Positions 52,607 to 61,864 of a stretch of DNA of 64,000 nt are shown here, piece by piece (within the stretch, counting starts at the first letter, position 1; every line of letters begins with the position of its first letter). The notes under the pieces were generated by a model. It ran no database searches. It had not been told where the DNA came from and was given only the letters and a program-made list of their open reading frames with translations. Origin of the DNA: Rhodococcus rhodnii (lineage in GTDB: Bacteria; Actinomycetota; Actinomycetes; Mycobacteriales; Pseudonocardiaceae); the NCBI GenBank assembly GCA_000720375.1, contig JOAA01000026.1, positions 140,123-204,122 on the forward strand, written 5' to 3'. The position numbers were made by a program, and so were the translations under genes.

Positions 52607-53491
52607 ATGGATTTTCATCGGCAACGACACAGGTGGTCGGATGACTTCCTGGCCGCCGTCCGGCAGGGGGATTTCGATGGCACCGCGGCTCAGGCGGAGG
52701 GTGGCAGGCTGCGCGCACTCGTGCGTGCCCACGTTGACGGCGGCGCCGGGTTCCTGATCATGACCGGCCTTGAGGCGGCCGGGCAGGACATCTATGAGCG
52801 GGCGCTGTTGTGGGCTTCTGACGCACTGGGAACCGTTATGGCGCAGGACAAAGCCGGCACCCGTGTCAGGTCCGTCCGCAACCGGGGCACAGCGATCGGT
52901 GAAGGCAAGTCGGCTCGCTACGCGGACTCGAGGCACGGCGGCCACCTGCACACCGACGGCGCGGAGAGGCCGTTTCCACTGCCGGACTACTTCACGCTGC
53001 TCTGCGTGCGGCCGGCGAAGGCCGGTGGTTCGCTGAGACTTGTTCCGGTGGAACACATTCGGGCTCGCCTCGCCGACACTCCGGACGTAATTGCCGTGCT
53101 GGAGCAGGACTTCCACTTCGACCGACGGGGTGACCAACCACCCGGCGAACCGGCCACGGTGCGCAAACCCGTGTTGTTCAAGACCGAGAACGGCAGCCAC
53201 GGCGTGACGTATCTGCGCCAGTACATCGAGATCGGACACGGCCAACCCTGCGCCGCGGCGCTGACGTCCGCGCAAAGCCGTGCACTGGACGCCTTCGACT
53301 CCGTGCTCGAGGACCCAGCGAACGCGATCGAGGGCCGAATGGCCGCCGGTGAGCTCGCGGTGTTCAACAACCTGCGGATCCTGCACGGCAGGACCAAGTT
53401 CGACGACCATGCCGATGCCGACCGCGCACGGTTGCTCTACCGGACATGGATTCAGCGGACGCCGGCTGCCGGCACCACCGACGGGACGTGA
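52607..53491 (+). CDS. TauD/TfdA-like Fe(II)/2-oxoglutarate dioxygenase
   Basis: 294 residues. The facial triad is visible as HLHTDG (His115, Asp117) and the distal ILHGRT (His260), with the 2-oxoglutarate-binding arginine in LLYRTW (Arg279). N-terminal and core lengths match TauD-like enzymes. In phosphonate pathways such enzymes hydroxylate, desaturate or epimerise the carbon chain; the substrate here is unknown. First gene of the core unit and four bases from the glycerate-kinase homologue. Confidence 0.85.
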   Translation: MDFHRQRHRWSDDFLAAVRQGDFDGTAAQAEGGRLRALVRAHVDGGAGFLIMTGLEAAGQDIYERALLWASDALGTVMAQDKAGTRVRSVRNRGTAIGEGKSARYADSRHGGHLHTDGAERPFPLPDYFTLLCVRPAKAGGSLRLVPVEHIRARLADTPDVIAVLEQDFHFDRRGDQPPGEPATVRKPVLFKTENGSHGVTYLRQYIEIGHGQPCAAALTSAQSRALDAFDSVLEDPANAIEGRMAAGELAVFNNLRILHGRTKFDDHADADRARLLYRTWIQRTPAAGTTDGT

Positions 53492-53495
53492 TCGA

Positions 53496-54614
53496 ATGCG
53501 GGTTCTGGTCGCGCCCAACGCGTTCCGTGGCGGTCCGGGCGCGCGGTGGGTCGGCGAAGCGCTGACGAGCGGGTTGACGCACGCGGGAATGGTCAGCAGT
53601 GTGGCGACGATCCCGCTGTCGGATGGTGGTGATGGCGCACTGGACGTTGCGACGGATCTGCTTGGTGGCAGCCGTGTTCGGACGATCGCCGACGATCCCC
53701 TCGGTGCGCCGGTGCCGGCGGAATACCTTCTCACGGAAGACGGCACGGCGTTCGTCGAGACCGCCCAAGCCAGCGGGCTGCGGTTGGTCGTCAACCGCCC
53801 CAAGCAACCACTTGTTGCGAACACAAGGGGAACAGGGCAGCTGATCGCGCACGCTGTAGCGCGTGGCGCGACCAAGGTCGTCGTCATGGCCGGAGGAACA
53901 GCCTCGGTCGACCTCGGTGCCGGTGCCCTTGCCGCACTGGGAGTTCGCTTCTACGACGCAGGCCGTCGCCCGCTTCAGCCGGTACCGCGCGATCTCGTCC
54001 ACGTGCGACACATCGATACCGGGCCAGCTCAGGAATTGCTGCGCGGTGTCCGCATCGAGGTGCTCAGTGACGTATCCACGCCACTTCGGCGCAACATCGA
54101 ACGGTTCGGTGCCCAGAAAGGGATCACCACATCGGACGCGGTGGTACTGCGAGAGATGCTGGACGCGATGCTGACCGCACTCGGCTGTCAGGAAGACCTG
54201 GCAGCCAAGCCATTCCACGGCGCCGGCGGTGGGCTGGCAGCCGGCCTGCACACGGTGTTCGACGCGCCGGTCAGCCACGGAGGTCGCTTCTTCGCGTCGC
54301 TGGCTGGGCTGGCCGGCCAGATCGACCGCGCGGACCTGGTGCTCACCGCCGAGGGACGGTTCGACAGCGGATCATGGGAAGGCAAGGTTCCTGGACTGGT
54401 CGCCACCATGGCCATGGCACAAGGCAAGCGCGTCGTGATCATCGTAGGCGAGCTGGGATTGCCCAGCAGTGACCTTCCGCCGGGTGTCCACTGCGTGGAA
54501 CTTGGGCTGGAACCGCCCACGCCTGGCCATGCGGAGACATCTGACCGCTGGTACGCGTTCGCCCGCGCGGCGCGATCGGCCCTCGACTGCGGATCGGTGC
54601 CGCATGCGAGTTGA
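53496..54614 (+). CDS. Glycerate-kinase (GlxK-type) homologue
   Basis: 372 residues. MRVLVAPNAFRGGPGARWVG and IPLSDGGDGAL are the glycerate 2-kinase signatures, and DLVLTAEGRFDSGSW the conserved C-terminal element. The family phosphorylates D-glycerate using ATP. Inside a phosphonate operon it probably acts on a 2-hydroxy acid or a hydroxy-phosphonate. The frame opens at 53280 but the ATG at 53496 begins the fold and follows the dioxygenase stop. It overlaps the dehydrogenase gene by 11 bases. Confidence 0.82.
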   Translation: MRVLVAPNAFRGGPGARWVGEALTSGLTHAGMVSSVATIPLSDGGDGALDVATDLLGGSRVRTIADDPLGAPVPAEYLLTEDGTAFVETAQASGLRLVVNRPKQPLVANTRGTGQLIAHAVARGATKVVVMAGGTASVDLGAGALAALGVRFYDAGRRPLQPVPRDLVHVRHIDTGPAQELLRGVRIEVLSDVSTPLRRNIERFGAQKGITTSDAVVLREMLDAMLTALGCQEDLAAKPFHGAGGGLAAGLHTVFDAPVSHGGRFFASLAGLAGQIDRADLVLTAEGRFDSGSWEGKVPGLVATMAMAQGKRVVIIVGELGLPSSDLPPGVHCVELGLEPPTPGHAETSDRWYAFARAARSALDCGSVPHAS

Positions 54615-55716
54615 CCACCAAGCACTGCGGGACTTCACACAGCAGTGCCTGATCGCGGTCGGCGTGTCCAAACAGGACGCGGTAGTGGTCGCCGATGTGT
54701 TGGTATCAGCGGATCTACGCGGTGTGGACAGTCACGGTGTGGCCAGGTTGCGCAGGTATGTCGATGGAGTCCGCAACGGCCTGATCGTCCCTGACGCGCG
54801 TACTACTGTCCTCGCCGAGACTCCGGCCACTGTGGCGCTGGACGCCGGCAACGGCCTGGGACAACCCGCCTCGTGCGCAGCCGTCGACATGGCCATGGCG
54901 AAGGGCGTCGAAACGGGCATCGGGATGGCGACCGTACGCCGGTCGAACCATTTCGGCATCGCTGGATACTACGCGCTTCGGGCCGCCCGCAAGGGTTTGT
55001 TCGCCATCGTCGGCACCAACGCGTCACCTCAGGTCGCCCCGACCAACGGTGCCACTCCCATGTTCGGCACGAATCCGCTCGCGGTCGCTTTTCCCACCGA
55101 TCCCGAACGGCCCTTCGTGTTCGACGCCGCCACCAGTGTTGTCCCGCGGGGAAAGCTGGAACGCCTGCATCGTGAAGGTAATGAGATGCTTTCCGGGTGG
55201 GCCGTCGACCCGAATGGCGAGTCGACCACGGACATCCCGAGGATCGTGGACGGACTCAAGGCCCGCGAAGGGTATGCGCTTCTTCCGCTGGGCGGTCTGG
55301 GGGAGTTGCACGGCGGCCACAAGGGGTACGGCCTCGCGACCGTGGTCGAACTGTTCTGTGGACCGCTTGCGGGCGCCCGCTGGGGACGTCATGTGTACGG
55401 CCCCGACGGGGCCGGGCTTGGGCATTTCTTTCTCTGTGGTCAGGTAGCCGCACTGACCACTGTGGCGAGTTTTCAGGCCGAAGCCAGCCAGATGTTCGAG
55501 GAGCTGCGCGCGTCGCCGAAGGCGCGGGGGCAAGACCGCGTGCTGATCGCCGGTGAACGTGAGTACGACACCGAACAGCAACGGCTGGCGACCGGTATTC
55601 CGCTGAGGCCGGCTGTCGTGGCCGATCTGTCTCGCATCGCGGACGAATGCGATGTGGCACCGCTCAGTCCGATCCCGCTTGGTCCGCCCGTTGACAACAC
55701 AGATAAGGGGGATTGA
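54604..55716 (+). CDS. LDH2/ComC-type malate/lactate dehydrogenase
   Basis: 370 residues of the LDH2_EntC fold (not Rossmann): RGVDSHGVARLRRYVD, TVRRSNHFGIAGYYALRA, and PPLNP-region equivalents MFGTNPLAVAFPT and DAATSVVPRGK, ending in GGHKGYGLATVVELFCG. Relatives interconvert 2-oxo and 2-hydroxy acids with NAD(P)H, including sulfopyruvate to sulfolactate (ComC). Phosphonopyruvate, made by the next gene, is the phosphonate analogue of sulfopyruvate, so reduction to phosphonolactate is a sensible guess. Its stop shares a base with the PepM start (TGATG). Confidence 0.85.
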   Translation: MRVDHQALRDFTQQCLIAVGVSKQDAVVVADVLVSADLRGVDSHGVARLRRYVDGVRNGLIVPDARTTVLAETPATVALDAGNGLGQPASCAAVDMAMAKGVETGIGMATVRRSNHFGIAGYYALRAARKGLFAIVGTNASPQVAPTNGATPMFGTNPLAVAFPTDPERPFVFDAATSVVPRGKLERLHREGNEMLSGWAVDPNGESTTDIPRIVDGLKAREGYALLPLGGLGELHGGHKGYGLATVVELFCGPLAGARWGRHVYGPDGAGLGHFFLCGQVAALTTVASFQAEASQMFEELRASPKARGQDRVLIAGEREYDTEQQRLATGIPLRPAVVADLSRIADECDVAPLSPIPLGPPVDNTDKGD

Positions 55717-56573
55717 TGAACAGCACGACGAAGCTTCGTAAGCTGATCGCCGACGGGCAGATCGGCAGGCTGGCAGGCGCGCATGATCCGCTGAGCGCGA
55801 GCCTGGTGCAAGCGAGCGGTTTCGACGGTGTGTGGGCCTCCAGCTTCACGATCTCAGCGGCCAACGGCCTGCCCGACATGAGTCTGCTGTCGATGACCGA
55901 CTACCTGGAAGCGGCCGGCCGGATGGCGGCGGTCTGCTCGGTACCGATTCTCGCCGACTGCGACACCGGCTTTGGCGGCGTACCCAACGTCGCGTACCTG
56001 GTCCAGCGTTACGAAGCCGTTGGCGTGGCAGGAGTCTGCATCGAGGACAAGGTCTTCCCCAAGACGAACAGCTTCGTCGACCACGGCCAGGAACTGCTGG
56101 ACGCGAACGAGTTCGCCCTGAAGATCGAAGCGGGCAAGAACGCCCAGCGTGACCCGGACTTCGTGCTCGTCGCGCGCACCGAAGCATTGATCGCAGGACA
56201 TGGCGTACAGGAGGCGCTGCACCGGGCCCATCGATACGTCGACGCCGGTGCTGACGCGATCCTGGTGCATTCCAAGAAGTCATCACCCCGTGAGGTGATC
56301 GAGTTTCTTGACGCCTGGCAGGGCAGAGCGCCGGTGGTCGTGGTACCCACCACCTATCACGACTGGCACTTCACGGATGCCGAAAACGCCGGAGTGTCCC
56401 TGGTCATCTACGCCAACCATGCCCTGCGGGCGGCGGTCAGGTCGATGTCGCAGGTGCTGAGCAGCATCGAGTCGTCGGGAGCGTCCACTTCGGTCGAGGA
56501 CCTGATCGCGCCGGTCTCCGAGGTGTTCGAGCTGACCCAGCTGGACAAGTGGCTGCATCTGGAGAAACAGTGA
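55716..56573 (+). CDS. pepM: Phosphoenolpyruvate phosphomutase
   Basis: 285 residues, the family's usual size. The diagnostic motif EDKVFPKTNSF occupies residues 110-120 and separates true PEP mutases from isocitrate-lyase and carboxyphosphonoenolpyruvate relatives. ILADCDTGFGG (79-88) holds the magnesium-binding aspartates. The enzyme rearranges PEP to 3-phosphonopyruvate, forming the C-P bond that begins almost all natural phosphonates. The equilibrium is unfavourable, so the coupled decarboxylase follows directly. AAGGGGG precedes the ATG; the start overlaps the dehydrogenase stop, and the stop overlaps the next start (GTGA). Confidence 0.96.
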   Translation: MNSTTKLRKLIADGQIGRLAGAHDPLSASLVQASGFDGVWASSFTISAANGLPDMSLLSMTDYLEAAGRMAAVCSVPILADCDTGFGGVPNVAYLVQRYEAVGVAGVCIEDKVFPKTNSFVDHGQELLDANEFALKIEAGKNAQRDPDFVLVARTEALIAGHGVQEALHRAHRYVDAGADAILVHSKKSSPREVIEFLDAWQGRAPVVVVPTTYHDWHFTDAENAGVSLVIYANHALRAAVRSMSQVLSSIESSGASTSVEDLIAPVSEVFELTQLDKWLHLEKQ

Positions 56574-57685
56574 TCGGCGCGGACGAGTTCGCGGCGGCGC
56601 TGCTCGACCAGGACTACCAGTTCTTCTCGGGTGTTCCGTGCTCTCGGTTGGCTGGCGTGACCTCGATCCTGTCCAGCCACGAAGGCCGTTACGTCCCAGC
56701 GGCCAACGAGGGCGCGGCCCTGGCTATCGCCGCAGGTGCACGGATGGCGGGAACACGCGCGGCCGTATTGATCCAGAACTCAGGTCTGGGAAATATGGTG
56801 AATCCGCTGACGTCTTTGGTGCTTCCCTATGAGATCCCAGTGCTCGTCGTGGTGAGCCTGCGCGGTTGGCCGGTGGGGACGGACGAACCGCAGCACAACG
56901 TCATGGGAAAAGCGACCAAGCCCATGGCGGATCTCTGTGGGATGCCGAGCATGGTTCTCGAACCGTCGCTGGGATCCCTGGCGGAAGCGCTGGCCAGCTC
57001 GCAGAAGGCGGAAATGGATGGCAAGCCGTTCTGCCTGTTGGTTCCGAAAGGGACAGTGAAGTCGGCCGACCCGGCACCAACTCCGTCGAGCGGTGTGCTG
57101 AGCCGTGTCGATGCGGTACGGATAGTCTCAGCGCAGGCTCGTGACGCCGCGATCTACAGCACGACTGGATATACCTCACGTGAACTGTTCGCTGCTGCCG
57201 ATCGGCCAGGCAATTTCTATATGCAAGGTTCCATGGGACATGCGTTGGCCCTCGGGCTCGGGTCGGCATTGCGCCGGCCAGATCGACGCGTCGTCGTCCT
57301 CGACGGTGATGGAGCCGCGCTGATGCACATGGGCACAATGTCCACTGTGGGCAACCTTGCTCCGGCGAACTTGTTGCATGTTGTGCTGGACAACGGAACG
57401 TATGGTTCCACTGGAAGTCAGCCGACCACGTCCGCGACAGTGGACTGGCCGGCGTTGGCCCGTGCCAACGGCTATCGCGATGCCTGGTTGTGTGCTGACG
57501 GCGCCGAACTGCAAGGCGTGTTGGGCAAAGCGCTGACGCAACCGGGTCCGTGCTTGGTCGCCGTACGGATTCGGGCCAGTGAAACCGACGTGCCGCCGCG
57601 GGCCAGTGCGGAGTTGCCGCTTCCCGGGATCCGTAACAGGTTCGAGCACGAGTTGGCGGTCGGTCCTGGCGGACAGATGACATGA
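56570..57685 (+). CDS. ppd: Phosphonopyruvate decarboxylase
   Basis: 371 residues. FFSGVPCSRLAGV at the N-terminus, NEGAALAIAAGARMAGT (the catalytic glutamate region) and the thiamine-diphosphate motif GDGAALMHMGTMSTVGNLAP with the downstream LDNGTYGSTGSQPT identify a ThDP enzyme of the sulfopyruvate/phosphonopyruvate decarboxylase family. It makes phosphonoacetaldehyde and drives the mutase reaction forward. GTG 56570 overlaps the mutase stop, giving translational coupling; the frame extends 21 bases further. Confidence 0.95.
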   Translation: MIGADEFAAALLDQDYQFFSGVPCSRLAGVTSILSSHEGRYVPAANEGAALAIAAGARMAGTRAAVLIQNSGLGNMVNPLTSLVLPYEIPVLVVVSLRGWPVGTDEPQHNVMGKATKPMADLCGMPSMVLEPSLGSLAEALASSQKAEMDGKPFCLLVPKGTVKSADPAPTPSSGVLSRVDAVRIVSAQARDAAIYSTTGYTSRELFAAADRPGNFYMQGSMGHALALGLGSALRRPDRRVVVLDGDGAALMHMGTMSTVGNLAPANLLHVVLDNGTYGSTGSQPTTSATVDWPALARANGYRDAWLCADGAELQGVLGKALTQPGPCLVAVRIRASETDVPPRASAELPLPGIRNRFEHELAVGPGGQMT

Positions 57686-58815
57686 CCGATGTGGACGATC
57701 AGCGTCGGGTCGAGGTGATCGAGGGCGCCGGAGTCGCTGCGAAACTACCCGCAGTGCTTCGAAAAATGCGAGCCCAGCGTGTTCTCGTTGTCGCGACACG
57801 AAACGCGGTGCATCGCACCGGTGCACCCGGGTGGCTGGCGCGACACGCCCACGACTACTTTTACGACGTCGCCCCGAATCCGCAAGCCGCGGATGTCGTC
57901 CGAGGCGCACGTGCCGTGCTGCGATACAAGCCGGATGTCGTGATAGGCGTCGGTGGCGGCTCCACTTTGGATACGGCGAAGGCTGTCCGATTGTTGCCGC
58001 CGACCAAGGACGAGGCTGAGCGAGTTCTTCGTGGAGACGAGCCGATACGAGTGGCGAGACCACCGAGGCTCGTGGTGATACCGACGACAGCGGGCCCGGG
58101 CAGCGAGGTCACGGCTTTTGCCACGATCTACGTCGGCACGCGAAAGTACTCACTGGACCATCCGACCGTGAAAGCGGACGTGGCGCTGATCGATCCCGCA
58201 CTCACACACTCATGTCCGCCGACGTTGACTGCACACTGCGCACTTGATGCCACCGCGCACGCCATCGAGTCATGGTGGTCACTACGCTCCAGCGCGCCGT
58301 CTCGCGATCTGGCACGAAGTGCGTTGGCACGCCTGGTTCCTATACTGCAAAAGGGCTTTCGTGACACATCCTCTCAGCAGCGCGAACTACTCAGCAATGC
58401 CGCAGTCATGGCAGGGCAAGCGATTGACTTGACCCGCACAACGGCGGCGCACGCCTTCGCGTATCCCACGACCGCACGATTCGGTGTGCCGCATGGACTC
58501 GCGTGCGCATTGCATCTGGTTTGGTTGTTGCCGTTGACGCTCAGTCAACTCGAGCCGTCGAGTTCTCGCATGGCAGCGGACGACATAGGACACATGCTCA
58601 GGCTCCTGGGCGCTCGGACAACTGCCGAATCCGGAGCGGCATTCGCCCGGCTGTTACGGCTGGCGGGCTGCCCGACGCGGCTTGGTGAGGTCGGGGTTCG
58701 CGCCTCGGACTTGGAGTTGATGTTCGATGACGCGCTGAGCAACAGCCGCGCCCAAAACCATCCGATCGCGCTCCGCAAAGACTCGGTTCTGGAGTCGATG
58801 AGGTCCCGGTTGTGA
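57682..58815 (+). CDS. Iron-type alcohol dehydrogenase, probable phosphonoacetaldehyde reductase
   Basis: 377 residues of the group III metal-dependent dehydrogenase fold: GVGGGSTLDTAKAV (cofactor), PTTAGPGSEVT, and metal ligands in DATAHAIE (Asp, His), then TAAHAFAYP and GVPHGLACALH. Phosphonate clusters that pass through 2-hydroxyethylphosphonate (phosphinothricin, fosfomycin, dehydrophos) carry such an enzyme right after Ppd to reduce phosphonoacetaldehyde. The ATGA overlap with Ppd supports that role. Confidence 0.88.
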   Translation: MTDVDDQRRVEVIEGAGVAAKLPAVLRKMRAQRVLVVATRNAVHRTGAPGWLARHAHDYFYDVAPNPQAADVVRGARAVLRYKPDVVIGVGGGSTLDTAKAVRLLPPTKDEAERVLRGDEPIRVARPPRLVVIPTTAGPGSEVTAFATIYVGTRKYSLDHPTVKADVALIDPALTHSCPPTLTAHCALDATAHAIESWWSLRSSAPSRDLARSALARLVPILQKGFRDTSSQQRELLSNAAVMAGQAIDLTRTTAAHAFAYPTTARFGVPHGLACALHLVWLLPLTLSQLEPSSSRMAADDIGHMLRLLGARTTAESGAAFARLLRLAGCPTRLGEVGVRASDLELMFDDALSNSRAQNHPIALRKDSVLESMRSRL

Positions 58816-58834
58816 GCGATCGAGGGGAGACGTC

Positions 58835-59923
58835 GTGAACCTACGGATTTCCGGACCGACGCCCTTGCCACCAAGGGTTCGGGCCGCCCTGTCCACCGAC
58901 ATGATCAGTCACAGGTCGACGGCGTTCCGGGACATCGTCGCGGAGGTTCTCGCCGGTCTCACTCCCGTGTTCGGTGACCCGGCGACTATTCTGCCGTTCA
59001 CCTGTTCAGGTACCGGGGGACTTGAGGCGGCCGTCGTCAACACGGTGCGTCCGGGGCAACGAGTCGTCGTGGTGTCGATCGGGTACTTCGGCACGCGAAT
59101 GGCCGAGATCGCCCGGATGGCCGGCCTCGACATCGAAGTGATCGAGGTGCCGTGGGGCCAGGCGGCCGATCCTGGTGAGCTTCAGGCCGTTCTACGGCGG
59201 CTGCGTGACGTGGCGGCGGTCCTGGTGACCCACAACGAGACATCCACCGGTGTGCTGAACCCGCTACCCGAACTCTGTCGCGTGGTCCGGGAAAGCAGCG
59301 ATGCTTTGCTGATCGTCGACGTCGTCAGCAGCGTCGGGGCGACGCCCGTGCGCATGCGGGACTGGGGAATCGATGTCGCGGTCGGTGTCAGTCAGAAGGC
59401 CCTGATGTCGCCGCCTGGATTGGCGTTGCTCGGTGTGAGCTCGCGGGCCCTGACCGCGGCCGCAGCGAACCCGGCTCGTCGGTACTACTTCGACTTCACC
59501 GCAATGGCTCGGGCCGTCGAGGAGAACACGACCACCTATACCCCTGCCATCCCGGTTTTCCATGCTCTTCAGACGGCACTGCGGATGATCTCGGTCGAAG
59601 GCTGGGATCGGGTTCTCGCCCGGCACCAACGGCTTTCCGAGCAGTGCCGCAGCGGGCTTGCCGACCTGGGGCTGGCGTTCGCGGCCGATCAGCCGTACGC
59701 CTCGCCGACCGTGACTTCCTTCTTCGTGCCTGCCGACATGCGGGCGAGTGACGTTCGGGAGCGGATGGCGGTGGAACACAAGGTACAGGTCGCGTCCGGG
59801 CGAGCGAAGTGGAAGGACAGCGTGCTTCGGATCGGCCACATGGGATACGTCAACGAGAATGATGTCGCGCACGTGCTGGCCGCGCTCGGCGCTGTGCTCG
59901 ACAGGGCAGGAGGCTCGTCGTGA
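58835..59923 (+). CDS. Class V PLP aminotransferase (AGT/PhnW-like)
   Basis: 362 residues. The fold-type I class V pattern is clear: SGPTPLPPRV at the N-terminus, CSGTGGLEAAVVN (PLP phosphate cup), LLIVDVVSSVGATPV with the PLP-ring aspartate, and GVSQKALMSPPGLAL with the Schiff-base lysine at 188. The nearest families are alanine-glyoxylate, serine-glyoxylate and 2-aminoethylphosphonate-pyruvate (PhnW) aminotransferases. Here it may interconvert phosphonoacetaldehyde and 2-aminoethylphosphonate or act on a later aldehyde. Good GAGGGGAGA site before the GTG. Confidence 0.85.
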   Translation: MNLRISGPTPLPPRVRAALSTDMISHRSTAFRDIVAEVLAGLTPVFGDPATILPFTCSGTGGLEAAVVNTVRPGQRVVVVSIGYFGTRMAEIARMAGLDIEVIEVPWGQAADPGELQAVLRRLRDVAAVLVTHNETSTGVLNPLPELCRVVRESSDALLIVDVVSSVGATPVRMRDWGIDVAVGVSQKALMSPPGLALLGVSSRALTAAAANPARRYYFDFTAMARAVEENTTTYTPAIPVFHALQTALRMISVEGWDRVLARHQRLSEQCRSGLADLGLAFAADQPYASPTVTSFFVPADMRASDVRERMAVEHKVQVASGRAKWKDSVLRIGHMGYVNENDVAHVLAALGAVLDRAGGSS

Positions 59924-61104
59924 ACCGTGTGCTGAGCGCGCTTGCTCCCCATTCGTCGAAGCGGATCTCTGAGTACGCTCAACGCCATCCGGGCACAGTG
60001 GACTTGACAGTCGGCCTTCCGGCATTCGGCCCGCCGAGGTCCTTCGACGAGCGATTGGCCATGTTGTCGAGTGCTCCGCACGTGAACGCTCGACCCGAGG
60101 ACCAGTACGCGCACTCGAGGGGAGCGATCGAGCTTCGCGCGGCGATTGCCCACGTCTACAAGTCGGAACAGGGCGTCGACCTCGATCCGGACACGCAGAT
60201 CCTGGTCACCAACGGTGCGGCCGGCGCGCTGTGGATCGCGGTCCTGACGTTGACCGAGCCGGGTGACGAGGTTCTGCTCGCCGATCCTGGATACATGATC
60301 TACCCGCCGATGATCGAGTTGCTGGGGCGGCGGGTGGTCCGTATTCCGACCAGCCCGGCCGACGGTTTCCGCTTGCACCTCTCTGACTTGCGGAGCCGTC
60401 TCACCCAACGCTCGCGGGTCGTCTTGGTGAATTCGCCAGGCAATCCAACCGGGAGAGTGTCCAGTGAGGACGAACTGGCGGATCTCTGCGCTTTCGCGGT
60501 CGAGCACGGGTTGTATGTGGTTCATGACGAAGTACTGGACAGGTTCGCGTACGGAATCGAACATCGCTCAGTTGTCGCTTTGGACCACCAGGGCGTGGGC
60601 ATTGCGGTCAACGGCCTGTCCAAGCGGTTCGGCATGTCAGGATGGCGAATCGGTTGGCTGGCAAGCAGTTCGGCTGTCATCGCTGAGGCCGCCAAGGCAC
60701 ACACGTTCTTCATGCTTGCGGTGAGTCATGCGGTTCAGCTGGCGGCCGCGGCGGCTTTGAGCGATCCGAAAGCGGACGGCGAGGTTTCCGTTTATGCCGC
60801 GGAGATACGTCGCCGCGGCGAGGTGTTCCTTGCCGATCTAGCCCGAATCCCTGGCTTAGGCAAGACAACGGTTCCCGATGGCGGGTTCTATGCTTTCGTT
60901 GACGTTGGTGAGTTCGCGCGGTTGCGCGGCATTCGCGTGGCGGAGTCGACCAGTGCCGCCGTGGCCGAGTACCTGCTTCATGAGTGTGGTGTGGCTGTCG
61001 TGCCTGGCTCGGTGTTCGGCCGGGCGGGCGAGGGGTTCGTCCGAATGTCGTTCGCGGGTAGTGCGGAGCAACTTGATCGTGCCGTAAAGAGATTGGCAGG
61101 CTGA
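59920..61104 (+). CDS. Class I/II PLP aminotransferase
   Basis: 394 residues. YAHSRGAIELRAAIA, ILVTNGAAGALWIAVLTL, VLVNSPGNPTG, and the Schiff-base lysine in NGLSKRFGMSGWRIGW are aspartate-aminotransferase-type motifs. An amino donor or acceptor such as phosphonopyruvate (giving phosphonoalanine) or a downstream 2-oxo acid is possible. The GTG start overlaps the class V stop (GTGA), so both aminotransferases are made together; two transaminases imply either two amino groups or one synthetic and one recycling role. Confidence 0.88.
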   Translation: MNRVLSALAPHSSKRISEYAQRHPGTVDLTVGLPAFGPPRSFDERLAMLSSAPHVNARPEDQYAHSRGAIELRAAIAHVYKSEQGVDLDPDTQILVTNGAAGALWIAVLTLTEPGDEVLLADPGYMIYPPMIELLGRRVVRIPTSPADGFRLHLSDLRSRLTQRSRVVLVNSPGNPTGRVSSEDELADLCAFAVEHGLYVVHDEVLDRFAYGIEHRSVVALDHQGVGIAVNGLSKRFGMSGWRIGWLASSSAVIAEAAKAHTFFMLAVSHAVQLAAAAALSDPKADGEVSVYAAEIRRRGEVFLADLARIPGLGKTTVPDGGFYAFVDVGEFARLRGIRVAESTSAAVAEYLLHECGVAVVPGSVFGRAGEGFVRMSFAGSAEQLDRAVKRLAG

Positions 61105-61105
61105 G

Positions 61106-61846
61106 ATGGACCGTGAAGTGAGAGTGATCATTCCGGCAGCCGGTGTCGGCTCCCGGTTGCGGCCGTACACCGAGGACGCACCGAAGGCCCTTGTACCGAT
61201 CGCGGGCAAACCGTTGATCTGGCACACCATGCGGCGGCTTGCCAAGATGAAGGTGTCCGAGGTGGTTGTGGTCAGTGGCTACATGTCGGAGATGCTTCGG
61301 GCATCGTTGGAGGCTTGCCCGGACACGCCGCCGTTGCGGTTTGTGGAGAACCCGGATTTCGCCAGTACCAACAGTATCGTGTCGCTCGGGTTGACCAAAC
61401 CGTTCTGGGACACGCCGTTCTGCGTGATCGACGGGGACGTGCTGGTCAGCTGTGACCTCCTGCAGCGCGTGCTTGATTCGCCACGCGATGTGCTGGCGGT
61501 GGACACCAGCAAGGTCTACGCGGACATCGACATGAAGGTCCGGATCCATGATGGACGGGCGGTCGACTTCGGCAAGGATCTCTCACCCTCGGCCCGCCAG
61601 GGCGAGTTCTTCGGCGTGAGCCGGTGGAGCCCGGCCAACGCGGCCCGGCTGGCATCAGCCATCGACGAACTGCTCGCCGCAGGCAAGGTCGGCGAGTGGT
61701 ACGAGTCCGCGATGCGCCGGCTCGCTGTCGAGGGCGGGTTGGATGTGCTGGACGCGACGACGGACGAATGGGCCGAAGTCGATTCCGCCGCGGACATTCC
61801 CACCGCGACTGCCCTCGTCGAACGCGACGAGGCGAGTTTCGCGTAG
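61106..61846 (+). CDS. NTP-transferase, probable cytidylyltransferase for a phosphonate
   Basis: 246 residues. The N-terminal nucleotide loop IIPAAGVGSRLRPYTEDAPK, GKPLIWHTM, the metal-binding CVIDGDVLVS and the late WAEVDSAADI match phosphocholine/2-aminoethylphosphonate cytidylyltransferases (LicC, PntC-like). Fosfomycin's Fom1 uses a comparable domain to make CMP-hydroxyethylphosphonate. Activating 2-hydroxyethyl- or 2-aminoethylphosphonate with CTP is the most likely role. It begins one base after the aminotransferase stop. Confidence 0.85.
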   Translation: MDREVRVIIPAAGVGSRLRPYTEDAPKALVPIAGKPLIWHTMRRLAKMKVSEVVVVSGYMSEMLRASLEACPDTPPLRFVENPDFASTNSIVSLGLTKPFWDTPFCVIDGDVLVSCDLLQRVLDSPRDVLAVDTSKVYADIDMKVRIHDGRAVDFGKDLSPSARQGEFFGVSRWSPANAARLASAIDELLAAGKVGEWYESAMRRLAVEGGLDVLDATTDEWAEVDSAADIPTATALVERDEASFA

Positions 61847-61864
61847 GTGCGTACAGTACGAGGC

